Shown piece after piece: positions 44,063 to 53,571 of a stretch of DNA of 64,000 nucleotides. The notes under the pieces were generated by a model. It was not told the DNA's origin. It saw only the letters and a list, made by a program, of their open reading frames with translations, and searched no databases. The stretch is taken from NCBI GenBank assembly GCA_040754315.1, contig JBFMCS010000062.1:12081-76080 (forward strand), in the 5' to 3' direction. Source of the stretch: Bacillota bacterium (GTDB taxonomy: Bacteria; Bacillota; Sulfobacillia; DUSP01; JBFMCS01). A program made the translations under genes and the position numbers. How positions within the stretch are numbered: position 1 is the stretch's first letter; each line of letters starts with the position of its first letter.

Positions 44063-44362
44063 AGCACCGCTCTTTAGAATGGCCCCTTCTTTTTCCTTCC
44101 TTGACCCTTAGCCCTTCTGTTCATTCAGCGACTTGGCGGCGATTCCTTTTTCATTTCCAGCCTATACAGGAAGTCTCCAAGAATCGTGGGGGGGTGCCTG
44201 CTGTGGAACCCGGCGTCCCACCTCAGGAGATTGCTTTGTTACCGGATTGTTATGTAAAACTGGTCCCCATTTTGCCCCGGTTTGTCGATTTATCTGATAT
44301 GCTGGACGAGGGCCACTAGAACCCCATAGCAGCCGGACCGGCAAGAATGAGGAGGGGAGCCC
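44063..44362. other. Gap between the radical SAM remnant and the phospholipase-like gene
   Basis: About 300 bases without a supported gene. The segment 44225-44290 looks unlike its surroundings (AT-rich and not coding), possibly the end of a lost insertion sequence, but no inverted repeats or target duplication were found. The last 15 bases hold the SD of the next gene. Confidence 0.4.
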
Positions 44363-45067
44363 TTGACCTCACTCCGCCAGGTGGCGGACACCACCAGCCT
44401 CACCCTGTGCAAGGTGGCGCTGTGCATGGCCTTGCCCTTCCAGCGCTGGATAACCCCTGTGCATTCCACTCATAGCTTCATCAACAGCCAGGCCATTAAT
44501 ATCCTCCGGGCCGACGGGCACACCAGGTGGGCCGGTCTTGCCGAGAAGTACTTTGACCTGTGGAACACTGGGACCTACTGCGCAGACCATCACTACAGGA
44601 ACACCACCCACCACTTTAACCTGAAGACCGGGCGGGGCCTCTGGCGCTGGCCCAGCGCAGTGGATGTGATCGGCGGCTTCTGGGATGAGGCGCTGTCCGC
44701 CTGGCGCTCCGGGCACCAAGGGCGGGCCTTCTTCTGGCTTGGGGCGGTGGTCCACCTGGTACAGGACCTCTGCGAGCCCCATCACGCCAGGGCCACCGTA
44801 CTTCACGGCCACAGGAGGTTCGAGAGGTGGGCCGCGGCGAACAAGGATGTTTATGTTCTGCCCCAGGGCGGGATATATGACCTGGGGAACAGGCCTGAGG
44901 AGTGGGCCGTGGCCAACGCGGGGGTGGCGTGGGAGATGTTCCCCCTGGTGACCGACAGCTCAAACCTTGAGGACTACTCCTCGGCCACGGGCATCCTGCT
45001 CCCCCGGGCCCAGGCCACCACCGCGGGACTTGTGGGAAGGTTCCTGGCGGTGGCTGAAGGTACGTGA
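44363..45067 (+). CDS. Zinc-dependent phospholipase C-like protein
   Basis: A 234-residue helical protein with the metal-ligand pattern of zinc phospholipases C and S1/P1-type enzymes: STHSFINSQAI (His37), DHHYRNTTHHFN (about 75-86) and HLVQDLCEPHHA (His131, Asp135, Glu138, His141). The TTG start follows GAGGAGGGG. No clear signal peptide is seen, unlike the secreted toxins, so a cytoplasmic or non-classically exported role is likely. Related genes occur in many Clostridia. It stands alone, between a decayed gene and an insertion element. Confidence 0.72.
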   Translation: MTSLRQVADTTSLTLCKVALCMALPFQRWITPVHSTHSFINSQAINILRADGHTRWAGLAEKYFDLWNTGTYCADHHYRNTTHHFNLKTGRGLWRWPSAVDVIGGFWDEALSAWRSGHQGRAFFWLGAVVHLVQDLCEPHHARATVLHGHRRFERWAAANKDVYVLPQGGIYDLGNRPEEWAVANAGVAWEMFPLVTDSSNLEDYSSATGILLPRAQATTAGLVGRFLAVAEGT

Positions 45068-45156
45068 AGGGATGAGCCAGCAAGAGGGGGCAGGTGTTCA
45101 ATGTCCTCAAGATACCCGCATGGGGTAGTGTAGTTCAGCTATGTTCCATAAGCACA

Positions 45157-45398
45157 TTCATTTAGATGACTATCAATCTTGTTCAGGAAAGCCTTCCCTC
45201 CGGGTGGGGTCTGTAGCGCTTTCATATCCACATATCACGGGCCCATGAAGAAGCGCCTGCAATCCTACCTGTATGAATATTTTTACCGATTCAACCGAAG
45301 GTGGTGGCAACCAGAACTCTTTGACCGTCTACTCTCAGCCTGCATAACCGGCCAAATTGTCACCTATGCTGACCCAACTTGATAGTCATCTTCATTTA
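45157..45398. mobile_element. Miniature IS1595-type element with 8-bp target duplication
   Basis: Perfect 12-base terminal inverted repeats GATGACTATCAA (45165-45176) and TTGATAGTCATC (45379-45390) bound a 226-bp element. The 8-base direct repeat TTCATTTA flanks it exactly (45157-45164 and 45391-45398). Inside, on the + strand, the end of a transposase reads RLQSYLYEYFYRFNRRWW and ACITGQIVTYADPT, the typical C-terminus of IS1595-family transposases. The 5' part of the transposase is deleted, leaving a non-autonomous, MITE-like derivative. Confidence 0.85.
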
Positions 45399-45476
45399 AG
45401 CAAGTCCCGGAGCTGTACCCTCACAGACAGTTTACCTATGGGGTTTTTCGCGCACTAGGGTTTGCCATGCTCCCAC

Positions 45477-45857
45477 CTAGTCAGATCGCCGCTGAATGTA
45501 CCGGACACCGTCCAGGTCTTTGAAGTCAACATCCTGGGTCCACAGGATGGCACCGTGGGTCCGTGCTGTCGCCAGGATGATACTGTCGGCCATAGGCAAT
45601 CCCAGGTCGACTGATAGCGCGGCGGCACTCAAGGCCAGCCTGGTGTCCAATTCAACGACCTTCCCCTGGAGCATGACAGCAACAGCCTGCAACGCTTCAC
45701 CTTCACTCCGCTGCTGCAGAACACGCTTGAAGACCTCGTAAAGGCTTATCGACGGTACGAACAACTGCTTTGTGTCTTCAATTGGCTCCTGGAAGAAACC
45801 AGCGTTTGACCCGCCGGCAAAGTACTCCAGCCAGCCAGACGAATCAACAACGTTCAT
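45477..45857 (-). CDS. vapC: PIN-domain toxin (VapC-like)
   Basis: A 126-residue PIN ribonuclease. The acidic active-site residues are present: Asp5 (NVVDSSGW), Glu41 (SLYEVFK), Asp91 (MADSIIL) and Asp109 (WTQDVDF). VapC toxins cleave tRNA or rRNA when not bound by antitoxin. Its ATG overlaps the antitoxin stop by four bases. Confidence 0.9.
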   Translation of the reverse strand: MNVVDSSGWLEYFAGGSNAGFFQEPIEDTKQLFVPSISLYEVFKRVLQQRSEGEALQAVAVMLQGKVVELDTRLALSAAALSVDLGLPMADSIILATARTHGAILWTQDVDFKDLDGVRYIQRRSD

Positions 45858-46060
45858 AGCCGGTCCGGCTCCCGTTCTACGGTGGTATCAATACCATCAA
45901 GAAACCCTCGGGATTCCCGTACGGGTCTTACCGGGACCAGCTCAATTCGATTATTATATGCAATGACCTGGATTTTTTGCCCTGGCCTAATGCCCAGCAT
46001 GTTGCGCACCCGCCGTGGTATCACCACCTGGTACTTGGTAGACACCGTTACCGTATCCAT
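45854..46060 (-). CDS. vapB: AbrB/SpoVT-type antitoxin (VapB-like)
   Basis: A 68-residue protein with the swapped-hairpin AbrB fold (VSTKYQVVIPRRVRNMLGIRPGQKIQVI) and a charged C-terminal tail that would wrap the toxin. The frame is open far upstream, but the ATG at 46060 has AGGAGG at good spacing. The palindrome CTATCGATAG (46072-46081), just upstream and overlapping the SD region, is a candidate operator for autoregulation by the complex. Confidence 0.88.
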   Translation of the reverse strand: MDTVTVSTKYQVVIPRRVRNMLGIRPGQKIQVIAYNNRIELVPVRPVRESRGFLDGIDTTVEREPDRL

Positions 46061-46256
46061 GACTCGCCCTCCTATCGATAGAGTCAGTGTATTACGGCTA
46101 CATGATAACATCCCGCTGCCAGGCTGGTCAACCGGCGTTTGGTTCCATGTGTGCGTAGCCTCCAGTGGATTCCTCATGAAGAGGCGAGCCCCCTTTGTGC
46201 TCGCTTGGGAAGGAGAGGGAGCCGGGGTGACGAAGAGTTCACCGGAGGTGAAGATA

Positions 46257-46529
46257 ATGGCGAAAGACCCCCGCATTGAGGCTCTTGCCGTGGAATCCAA
46301 CTGCAACAGGGTCAAGGAGGGTGACCGCATGGTCTTCAATGGCCCCATCCTTGACCTCGAGGAAACCACCATAGCCTGCTGCACCGCCCTGACGGCCATG
46401 TACCCGCTGGTATGCGCCTTGAGGTTCGGAATGGACCCGTCCAACTGGGGCAACCAGGACAAGATCATGACCCAGTGCCCCGACCGGGAAAGCAGCGTCA
46501 CCTTCGAGCTCCGGCGCATAGACGCCTAG
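46257..46529 (+). CDS. TIGR04076-like small protein
   Basis: A 90-residue protein similar to the TIGR04076 family: an early cysteine (ESNCNRVKEGD), a middle cysteine pair (IACCTALTAMYPLVCALRFG) and CPDRESSVTFEL near the end. The function of the family is unknown; the conserved cysteines suggest metal or redox chemistry. The ATG has GGAGGTG upstream. It is convergent with hutI. Confidence 0.72.
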   Translation: MAKDPRIEALAVESNCNRVKEGDRMVFNGPILDLEETTIACCTALTAMYPLVCALRFGMDPSNWGNQDKIMTQCPDRESSVTFELRRIDA

Positions 46530-46538
46530 ATTAGGACC

Positions 46539-47771
46539 TTAGCCGCCCAAGACTATGCGTCCCCTCTTGATCACGAGTTCCACCAGGTTGTGACCGAGCC
46601 TGTACGGTATGTGAGGGAAACTGGGAGCGTCAAAGAGGGTGATGTCTGCCTGCTTGCCGGGTTCCAGGGTTCCCAGCCGGTCCTGGACCCCCAGGGCCTT
46701 GGCAGCCTGGCAGGTGCACCCCTGCAGCGCCTCCCAGGGGCTCATACCCGCTGTGAGGCAGGCCAGGCTCATGGTGAGCGGCAGCGATAGCAGCGTGCAG
46801 CTGCCCGGGTTGAAGTCTGTGGCCAGGGCCATGGGGACCCCGGCATCCCTGAACCTCCCGGCGTTGGGGGGTTCATGCTGGGTGAAGAAGGGGGTGCCCG
46901 GGAGCAGCACCGCCACGGTCCCTGACCGGGCCATGGCCCTTAGCCCCTCACGGCTGGCGGCGACCAGGTGATCCGCGGAGAGCGCCCCTACCATGGCCGC
47001 CAGCTCAGCCCCGCCGGAGGGCCTGAATTCGTCCGCGTGGAGCCTCGGCTTCATCCCGTGTTCCATCCCACACTCCAGCACCCGGCGGCTCTGCTCCGGG
47101 CTGAAGGCTCCAACCTCGCAGAAGACGTCCACGTACACTGCCAGGTTCTCCTGGGCCACCCTGGGTATCATCTCCTGGCACACCAGATCCACGTAGCCAT
47201 CGGGGTCTCCCTGGAACTCCGGGGGGACGGCATGGGCCCCAAGGAAGGTGGGCAGCACCTCAACAGGGTGGGAGGAACCGAGCCTCCCGGTGACCCGGAG
47301 GCACTTCACCTCGTTCTCCGTGTCCAGCCCGTAACCGGACTTGGCCTCTAAAGTGGTGGTGCCACACTTGAGCATGGCGTCCAGGCGTTCCCTGCCAAGA
47401 GTGAAGAGTTCCTCTGGGGAGGCAGCCCTGGTCGCCCTTACAGTGTTGAGTATCCCGCCGCCAGCCTTGAGGACCTCCATGTAGTCAGCACCCCCGAGGC
47501 GCATCTCGAACTCCTCGGCCCGCCATCCCCCGAACACCGGGTGGCTGTGACAGTCGATGAGGCCGGGTGTGGCCACGGAATGGGGCCTTTCAATGCGAAG
47601 CGCCCCTCCCACCAGCCTGGTGGAGCCCTCTACCTCCTCCCGGGATCCCACCATTACCACGCGACCCTCAAGGCACGCAACGGCACCCTCCTCCAGGACC
47701 GGGCCCGCGGGGCCATGGGCCATGGTCACCAGCTGTCCTGCCGACAGGACAAGGTCGGCCTCAACCTTCAC
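46539..47771 (-). CDS. hutI: Imidazolonepropionase HutI
   Basis: A 410-residue amidohydrolase that opens the imidazolone ring to N-formimino-L-glutamate. Metal ligands are visible in DCHSHPVFGG, LHADEF and ATDFNPGS; the substrate region EAKSGYGLDTENE is typical of HutI. The GTG start has GGAGGTGAT and overlaps the ftcD stop by 11 bases. Third step of histidine degradation. Confidence 0.95.
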   Translation of the reverse strand: MKVEADLVLSAGQLVTMAHGPAGPVLEEGAVACLEGRVVMVGSREEVEGSTRLVGGALRIERPHSVATPGLIDCHSHPVFGGWRAEEFEMRLGGADYMEVLKAGGGILNTVRATRAASPEELFTLGRERLDAMLKCGTTTLEAKSGYGLDTENEVKCLRVTGRLGSSHPVEVLPTFLGAHAVPPEFQGDPDGYVDLVCQEMIPRVAQENLAVYVDVFCEVGAFSPEQSRRVLECGMEHGMKPRLHADEFRPSGGAELAAMVGALSADHLVAASREGLRAMARSGTVAVLLPGTPFFTQHEPPNAGRFRDAGVPMALATDFNPGSCTLLSLPLTMSLACLTAGMSPWEALQGCTCQAAKALGVQDRLGTLEPGKQADITLFDAPSFPHIPYRLGHNLVELVIKRGRIVLGG

Positions 47772-48681
47772 CGGGGATCACCTCCATGAGTTCCTCCAGG
47801 AGCCGCGCCTCCATGACCTGGGCGGCGCTAAGGTCCCCGGCCTGGAGGAAGTGCCTCAAGGACTCCAGGAGCACTTCCAGGGGCACCAGGCCTATGATCT
47901 CGCTGCCGGAAAGGGCTACGCCAGCGGCCTCCGCTTCCTCCCTCACAGCCTGGTAAGCCCTATGAAGGGACGTCACCGAGGGATCCGTGAGGTTCATCGA
48001 CACCTGGACCTCACCGCGTTGTCTCAGGGCAACCGCTGTTGCCATGATGTGGGGAAGCCCTCCGGAGGAGGTCCTTATGTGCCGGGATATCCGCTTGGCC
48101 AGGTCCAGGTCGGCTGAGGCCAGGTTGATGTTGAAGGCAACCAAGGGCATCCTTGCCCCCACAGCCGTGGCGCCGGCGGAGGGGTGCATGCGGGTGGGGC
48201 CGTAATCAGGGCACCTCTCTGGCAGGTGGATCCCCTCCTTGAGCCCCTCATACTGCCCGCGTCTCACATGGCCCAGGCTCCTCCGCTCCGGAGTGGAGGC
48301 CGCCTCCCCGTAGAGGTACACAGGCACCTCCAGCTCCTGGGCTATGCGCTGGCCCACACTCTTGGCCAGGCCGACGCAGTCCTCCATGGTGACACCCCTG
48401 ACGGGAACGAAGGGGACCACATCCGCGGCGCCCATCCGGGGATGGTCACCCCGGTGACCCTCCATGTCAATGAGGGATACGGCGGTCCTGACCCCCTGGA
48501 AGGCCGCTTCAGCCACGGCCTCGGCCTCGCCCACCACCGTCATGACCGAGCGGTTGTGGTCCTCATCCCACGAGTAGTCCAGTAGGGTTGCCCCGGGCAC
48601 CCGGAGGGACCGGGCGATCTGTTCTATGATTCTCTTGTCCCTTCCCTCGCTGAAGTTGGGGACACACTCCACGAGTCGCAT
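47761..48681 (-). CDS. ftcD: Glutamate formimidoyltransferase
   Basis: A 306-residue formiminotransferase domain protein (MRLVECVPNFSEGRDK start; GDHPRMGAADVVPFVPV with the catalytic histidine). It moves the formimino group from formiminoglutamate to tetrahydrofolate, giving glutamate and linking histidine breakdown to one-carbon metabolism. No cyclodeaminase domain is fused. The ATG at 48681 follows GGTGAGGGG; a GTG at 48696 is less likely. Confidence 0.93.
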   Translation of the reverse strand: MRLVECVPNFSEGRDKRIIEQIARSLRVPGATLLDYSWDEDHNRSVMTVVGEAEAVAEAAFQGVRTAVSLIDMEGHRGDHPRMGAADVVPFVPVRGVTMEDCVGLAKSVGQRIAQELEVPVYLYGEAASTPERRSLGHVRRGQYEGLKEGIHLPERCPDYGPTRMHPSAGATAVGARMPLVAFNINLASADLDLAKRISRHIRTSSGGLPHIMATAVALRQRGEVQVSMNLTDPSVTSLHRAYQAVREEAEAAGVALSGSEIIGLVPLEVLLESLRHFLQAGDLSAAQVMEARLLEELMEVIPGEG

Positions 48682-48692
48682 GGCTTTTCCCC

Positions 48693-50336
48693 TCACCTCG
48701 GTATTTTGATGCCTCTTTGCCGGGCTACCTCCCAGGCCCTCTCGTATCCAGCGTCTGCATGGCGAGCCACGCCGGTGCCAGGGTCCACGGTGAGCACCCG
48801 CTGGAGTCTCTCACTGGCCTCGGGGGTGCCGTCCGCCACCACCACCATGCCCGCGTGGATGGAGTAGCCGATGCCCACCCCCCCACCGTGGTGGACCGAC
48901 ACCCAGGTAGCCCCCGCGGCAGTATTCACCAGGGCGTTCAGGATGGGCCAGTCGGCTATGGCGTCGCTCCCGTCAAGCATGGCTTCGGTCTCCCGGTTGG
49001 GGGAGGCCACCGACCCGCTGTCCAGGTGGTCCCTGCCTATTACCACCGGCGCCTTGAGGTCTCCCCTCCTGACCATTTCGTTAAAGAGGAGCCCTGCCTT
49101 TGCCCTCTCCCCATATCCCAGCCAGCATATCCTGGCGGGTAGCCCCTGGAAGGGGATCCTCTGGGCAGCCTCCCTAAGCCAGCGTCCCAGGGAAGGATCC
49201 CGGGGAAAGAGCTCCAGGAGCGCCCTGTCGGTCTTGAGGATGTCCTCGGGGTCGCCGGAGAGGGCAGCCCACCGGAAAGGGCCCTTTCCTTCGCAGAAGA
49301 GTGGCCTGATGTAGGCGGGTACGAACCCCGGGTAGTCGAAGGCCTCCTTCAACCCAGCGTTCAGGGCCTCCTGCCTTAGGTTGTTGCCGTAGTCAAAGGC
49401 GATGGCGCCTTTTTCCTTCATGGCGAGGATCGCCCTGACATGACGGGCGATGGACTCTCCGGAGCGCTTGAGGTATTCCCGGGGGTTATCCCTCCTCAAG
49501 ACACCCGCGTCCTCCAGGCTCATCCCTCCGGGAACATAGCCGTTAAGCGGGTCATGCGCCGAGGTCTGGTCGGTGACCACATCTGGGATCACACCCCTTT
49601 TTACCAGCTCGGGGTGGGTTTCGGCGGCGTTGCCAAGGAGCGCCACGGAGAGGGGCTCCTTCCTATCCCGGGCCTTTTCCACACAGGCTAGGGCCTCATC
49701 CATATCCCTGGTCCACCTGTCACAGTAGCCCATCCGTACCCGCCGCTGTATCCTGGCGGGGTCTACCTCCACAACCAGGGCCACCCCCTCATTCAGTGTC
49801 ACGGCCAGGGGCTGCGCCCCGCCCATGCCACCCAGCCCGGCTGTGAGAACGAGCCTGCCTCTCAGGGAGCCGCCCAGGTGCTGGCGGGAGACCTCCGCCA
49901 GGGTCTCGTAGGTGCCCTGGATGATACCCTGGGTGCCTATGTATATCCAGCTGCCGGCGGTCATCTGCCCGTACATGGTGAGACCCTTTCTCTCCAGTTC
50001 CCTGAAGCTTTCCCAGGTGGCCCAGGCCGGTACCAGCATGGCATTGGAGATTAGCACCCGCGGGGCCATGGAGTGGGTGCGAAAAACCCCCACAGGCTTT
50101 CCGGACTGGACAAGAAGGGTCTCGTCCCCCTCAAGATCCTTTAGTGCCCGGATGATGGCGTCGTAGGCCTCCCAGCTCCTGGCAGCCCTCCCGGTGCCCC
50201 CGTAGACGATGAGTTCCTCGGGCCTCTCCGCCACGTCGGGGTCCAGGTTGTTCATGAGCATCCTCATCGCAGCCTCCTGGGGCCACCCCTTGCAGCTGAG
50301 GGTGGTGCCCGTAGGGGCCTTTATCCCCCGCTTCAC
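48693..50336 (-). CDS. hutU: Urocanate hydratase HutU
   Basis: A 547-residue urocanase. It has the NAD-binding [15 protein letters not shown] segment, [14 protein letters not shown] and the signature [11 protein letters not shown]. It converts urocanate to imidazolone propionate. The GTG start overlaps the hutH stop by four bases, so the two are coupled. Confidence 0.97.
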   Translation of the reverse strand: MKRGIKAPTGTTLSCKGWPQEAAMRMLMNNLDPDVAERPEELIVYGGTGRAARSWEAYDAIIRALKDLEGDETLLVQSGKPVGVFRTHSMAPRVLISNAMLVPAWATWESFRELERKGLTMYGQMTAGSWIYIGTQGIIQGTYETLAEVSRQHLGGSLRGRLVLTAGLGGMGGAQPLAVTLNEGVALVVEVDPARIQRRVRMGYCDRWTRDMDEALACVEKARDRKEPLSVALLGNAAETHPELVKRGVIPDVVTDQTSAHDPLNGYVPGGMSLEDAGVLRRDNPREYLKRSGESIARHVRAILAMKEKGAIAFDYGNNLRQEALNAGLKEAFDYPGFVPAYIRPLFCEGKGPFRWAALSGDPEDILKTDRALLELFPRDPSLGRWLREAAQRIPFQGLPARICWLGYGERAKAGLLFNEMVRRGDLKAPVVIGRDHLDSGSVASPNRETEAMLDGSDAIADWPILNALVNTAAGATWVSVHHGGGVGIGYSIHAGMVVVADGTPEASERLQRVLTVDPGTGVARHADAGYERAWEVARQRGIKIPR

Positions 50337-51880
50337 TCTTCATCCCCCCCACATTCCAGATCCACCGCGGCCTCCACCGCGGCAAAGAGTGAACCACTGG
50401 CCATCATCACCCTCACCGTCTCAATGTCCCTGTGGAGTTCCCGGTCCCTCTCCATGAAGGGTACCCCTTCCCTCAACACCCTCCTGGACTCCCGGGTGCC
50501 GGCGCCCGGCGCCAGGGGTCGGCGCATGTCCATGGCCTGGCAGGCTGCCAGGCCCTCGATGGCAAGAACAGCCTCCAGGTTACCCGCGATCTCCCAGGCC
50601 TTCCTCGCAGCTATTGTACCCATGCTCACGTGGTCCTCCTGGTTCGCCGATGTGGGGATGGAGTCGATGCTGGCCGGACCTGCCAGCACCTTGTTCTCCG
50701 AGACCAGTGCGGCCGCGGTGTACTGGGCTATCATGAAACCGGAGTTAAGCCCGCTCTCCGGAGCCAGGAAGGCCGGGAGACCGCTGAGGGCGGGATTGAG
50801 CATTTGCTCGACCCTTCTTTCTGAAATGCTGCCTAGCTCCGCCAGGGCGATCCCAAGGAAGTCCATGGCCAGGGCCACAGGCTGCCCGTGGAAGTTGCCC
50901 CCCGAGATCACTTCCTCCTCCCCCGGGAACACCAGGGGGTTATCGGTGACTGAGTTCATCTCCACCTCCACCACCCTCCTGGCGTAGGCCAGGGCATCCT
51001 TTGAGGCGCCGTGGACCTGGGGGATGCAGCGGAGGGAGTAGGGGTCCTGCACCCTAACCTCCCCGCTCCTGGTGGTGAGCTGGCTGCCCTCCAGCAGCCC
51101 GAGGAGGTTCCTGGCTGTGGCCATCTGGCCGGGGTGGGGACGAAGCCGGTGTAACCTTGGGTCGAAGGCGGACGGGATACCCCTGAGGGCCTCCAGGCTC
51201 ATGGCCCCAGTGATATCCGCCAGCAACGAAAGGCGCCTGGCCCGGTCGCAAAGGAGGGCTCCCAGGGCAGTCATGACCTGGGTGCCGTTGATGAGGGCGA
51301 GTCCCTCCTTGGGTTCCAGGGCCAGGGGCTCTAGACCAGCACTGGCCAGGGCCTCCCCCCCGGGCATCCTGCGGCCCTCGTACCATGCCTCTCCCTTCCC
51401 CGTGAGCACCAGGGAGAGATGGGCCAGGGGGGCAAGGTCGCCGCTGGCCCCCAGGGAGCCCTTGGATGGCACGATGGGTACCACGTCCCGGTTGAGCATG
51501 CCGAGGAGGAGGTCCACCACCACGGCGCGCGCCCCGGAGTGGCCCTTGGCCAGGGTGTTCGCCCTGAGGAGCATTGCCCCGCGCACCACCTCGGGGGGAA
51601 GAGGGTCTCCCACCCCCACGGCGTGGCTGGCTAAAAGGTTCTCCTGGAGCCTCGCGAGGTCACTCCGGGAAACGCTGACCTGGGCCAGCCGGCCAAAGCC
51701 AGTTGTGACCCCGTATACCGGGCGCCCCTCCTCCACAGCCCTGATTACCACTTGGCGGCTGGCCTCCATCCGCTCCCGGGCCCTTTCATCAAGGCATACC
51801 CCGGCCCCGGCAGCCACCCGGGCCATATCCTCCACGGTGAGCCCCTCGCCGGTGACCCTTACGGCGTTCTCATCTCCCAT
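50333..51880 (-). CDS. hutH: Histidine ammonia-lyase HutH
   Basis: A 515-residue lyase. The Ala-Ser-Gly triplet that forms the MIO electrophile is in [17 protein letters not shown] (about residues 143-145), and YGVTTGFG and the tyrosine-containing [11 protein letters not shown] regions are kept. It removes ammonia from histidine to give urocanate. First gene of hutH-hutU-ftcD-hutI. The ATG has GGGGAGGGGAAG upstream. Confidence 0.97.
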   Translation of the reverse strand: MGDENAVRVTGEGLTVEDMARVAAGAGVCLDERARERMEASRQVVIRAVEEGRPVYGVTTGFGRLAQVSVSRSDLARLQENLLASHAVGVGDPLPPEVVRGAMLLRANTLAKGHSGARAVVVDLLLGMLNRDVVPIVPSKGSLGASGDLAPLAHLSLVLTGKGEAWYEGRRMPGGEALASAGLEPLALEPKEGLALINGTQVMTALGALLCDRARRLSLLADITGAMSLEALRGIPSAFDPRLHRLRPHPGQMATARNLLGLLEGSQLTTRSGEVRVQDPYSLRCIPQVHGASKDALAYARRVVEVEMNSVTDNPLVFPGEEEVISGGNFHGQPVALAMDFLGIALAELGSISERRVEQMLNPALSGLPAFLAPESGLNSGFMIAQYTAAALVSENKVLAGPASIDSIPTSANQEDHVSMGTIAARKAWEIAGNLEAVLAIEGLAACQAMDMRRPLAPGAGTRESRRVLREGVPFMERDRELHRDIETVRVMMASGSLFAAVEAAVDLECGGDEE

Positions 51881-52262
51881 CCTGCTTCCCCTCCCCTGCG
51901 ATGGAAAAAGGACACCCCTCTAAGAGGTGCCCCCTGGCGTCTTGTGTCTGTGGGCAGTTACCCCTCCACTATTCTACACATGTGCCTCGAATCCTGCGCA
52001 AAGTGGCGCGACCCTCCCATCACTACTATCCCCAGGTAGGGGCAAATCCTGTATCCACGTGCATTCTTGCCTGCCGGCGCCTGAGGGGAGCGCTCGCCGG
52101 GAACATGTGACCCTGGCATCCAGGGGATCCAGCGGCATGTATCACGGGCGCGCCATCTTGCCGCCCCCAGGAAGAGAATGGCTTACCTGAGAAGGCTCAG
52201 GGGCTCAGGGCAGGCACTCGCCCACCTCACCTTGAGGGGCATAAAGCGGAGACACTGCCCTC
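51881..52262 (-). promoter_or_regulatory. Long leader before hutH with a terminator-like hairpin
   Basis: No gene is visible in these 382 bases. On the minus strand, 25-55 bases before hutH, CCTC and GAGG (plus flanking CA/TG and GG/CC pairs) form a hairpin followed by five T (51909-51904 region). Upstream of it are several TAG triplets (for example GATAGTAGTGATG and GTAGAATAGTGG). A leader terminator controlled by an antiterminator would fit histidine genes, but the stem is modest. Confidence 0.35.
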
Positions 52263-53522
52263 CTAGTACCTCCTGAGATCCGCTGAACGCTGGTGTGCGA
52301 AGAGCCCCTCCACCCCGCTCAGGTGCGTGCAGGCACTGGCAAGCCTGCTCGCTCCCTCCCTGGTGACCCGCTGGTATGGCGCCACCCTGGTGAAGGTTCC
52401 CACCCAGAGGCCGCTGGCAAAGCGTGCGCTTCCCATGGTGGGCAGGGTGTGATTCGTGCCTGAGCAGTAGTCCCCGAAGGCTACCGGGGAGTAGTCCCCC
52501 ACGAAGAGTGAACCGTAGTTCACAAGGGCCGGGATGATTTCGTCGTTCCGGAGGGTCATGACCTGGAGGTGCTCCGGGGCGATCTCGTTTGATACCCTCA
52601 CCGCCTCTTCAAGAGAATCCACGAGGATGACCCTGCCATTGGCATCCCAGGCCTCCCGGGCCAGGGCCGCGGTGGGGAGTCCCTCCAGGGCTTGATCCAG
52701 GGCCCCCAGCACCCTAGTGGCTAGGTCACGGTTGGGGGTCACCAGCAGCGCCACGGAGTTGGGGTCGTGCTCGCAGGTGGCCAGGAGGTCGGCGGCCACA
52801 AAGACGGGGAGAGCACTGTCATCGGCAATGATCAGGGCCTCGCTGGGTCCCGCCAGGAGGTCGATGCCCACGGCGCCGGCTACCTGCCGCTTGGCCTCAG
52901 TTACGTAGATGTTCCCCGGCCCTACCACAAGGTCCACCTGGGGGACGCTCTCGGTCCCATAGGTGAAGGCGGCAATCGCCTGGGCCCCTCCCATGCAGTA
53001 GACCTCACCGGCGCCGGCAATGTCCATGGCCACCAGCACCGCGGGGTGGATGCCCCCGTGTTCCCGGGACGGGGGCGAACAGGCAGCCACCCGCCTCACC
53101 CCCGCCACATTGGCGGGAATGATGGACATCAGGGCGGATGATGGCAGGGGATATCTACCCCCGGGCACGTAGGCGGCGCAGCGCTCCACCGGGATCAGCC
53201 TGTGGCCCAGGGTGACCCCGGGGATGCTGGAACACTCCAGCTCCTGGAGGCACGCCGCCTGCTGCCGGGCGAAGAATTCCACCTGAGCGGCGGCGAACCG
53301 GAGGCTCTCCAGGGTTGCCTGGCTGACCTGCCCGTAGGCCTCCCGGATGGCATCCCGGGCTACTGGTATGTGGTCAAGGGAAACGCCATCAAGGAGACGG
53401 GTGAGTTCCAGGAGGGCAGTGTCACCTCCCTCTCTCACCTGGCGAAGGATATCCTTGACCGCCTGCTCGACACCTTCCAGCCGCAGGTATGACTGCCTGC
53501 GGGCATCCTTGAGCACCTCCAC
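52263..53522 (-). CDS. Histidinol dehydrogenase-family protein
   Basis: A 419-residue HisD-family NAD-dependent dehydrogenase. The catalytic Glu317-His318 (IAPEHLQ), His252, Asp351 (FGDYCSGTNH) and His410 match the HisD active site. The usual zinc-ligand Gln in the motif SQAEH is Thr249 here (ATCEHD). No other his biosynthesis gene is nearby, and HisD paralogues such as HpsN oxidise other alcohols. The GTG start has GAGG upstream. Lying between hut genes and a molybdopterin enzyme, it more likely serves catabolism than biosynthesis. Confidence 0.82.
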   Translation of the reverse strand: MEVLKDARRQSYLRLEGVEQAVKDILRQVREGGDTALLELTRLLDGVSLDHIPVARDAIREAYGQVSQATLESLRFAAAQVEFFARQQAACLQELECSSIPGVTLGHRLIPVERCAAYVPGGRYPLPSSALMSIIPANVAGVRRVAACSPPSREHGGIHPAVLVAMDIAGAGEVYCMGGAQAIAAFTYGTESVPQVDLVVGPGNIYVTEAKRQVAGAVGIDLLAGPSEALIIADDSALPVFVAADLLATCEHDPNSVALLVTPNRDLATRVLGALDQALEGLPTAALAREAWDANGRVILVDSLEEAVRVSNEIAPEHLQVMTLRNDEIIPALVNYGSLFVGDYSPVAFGDYCSGTNHTLPTMGSARFASGLWVGTFTRVAPYQRVTREGASRLASACTHLSGVEGLFAHQRSADLRRY

Positions 53523-53571
53523 GCTGAAGCCCTCTCCCTTCCGAAATCCTTCCTCTATCTTGAAAGAAGCC

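Noticed and set aside
44200-44300. Possible insertion-sequence end upstream of the phospholipase-like gene
   Set aside because: The segment looks foreign, but no inverted repeat, duplication or transposase piece supports it.
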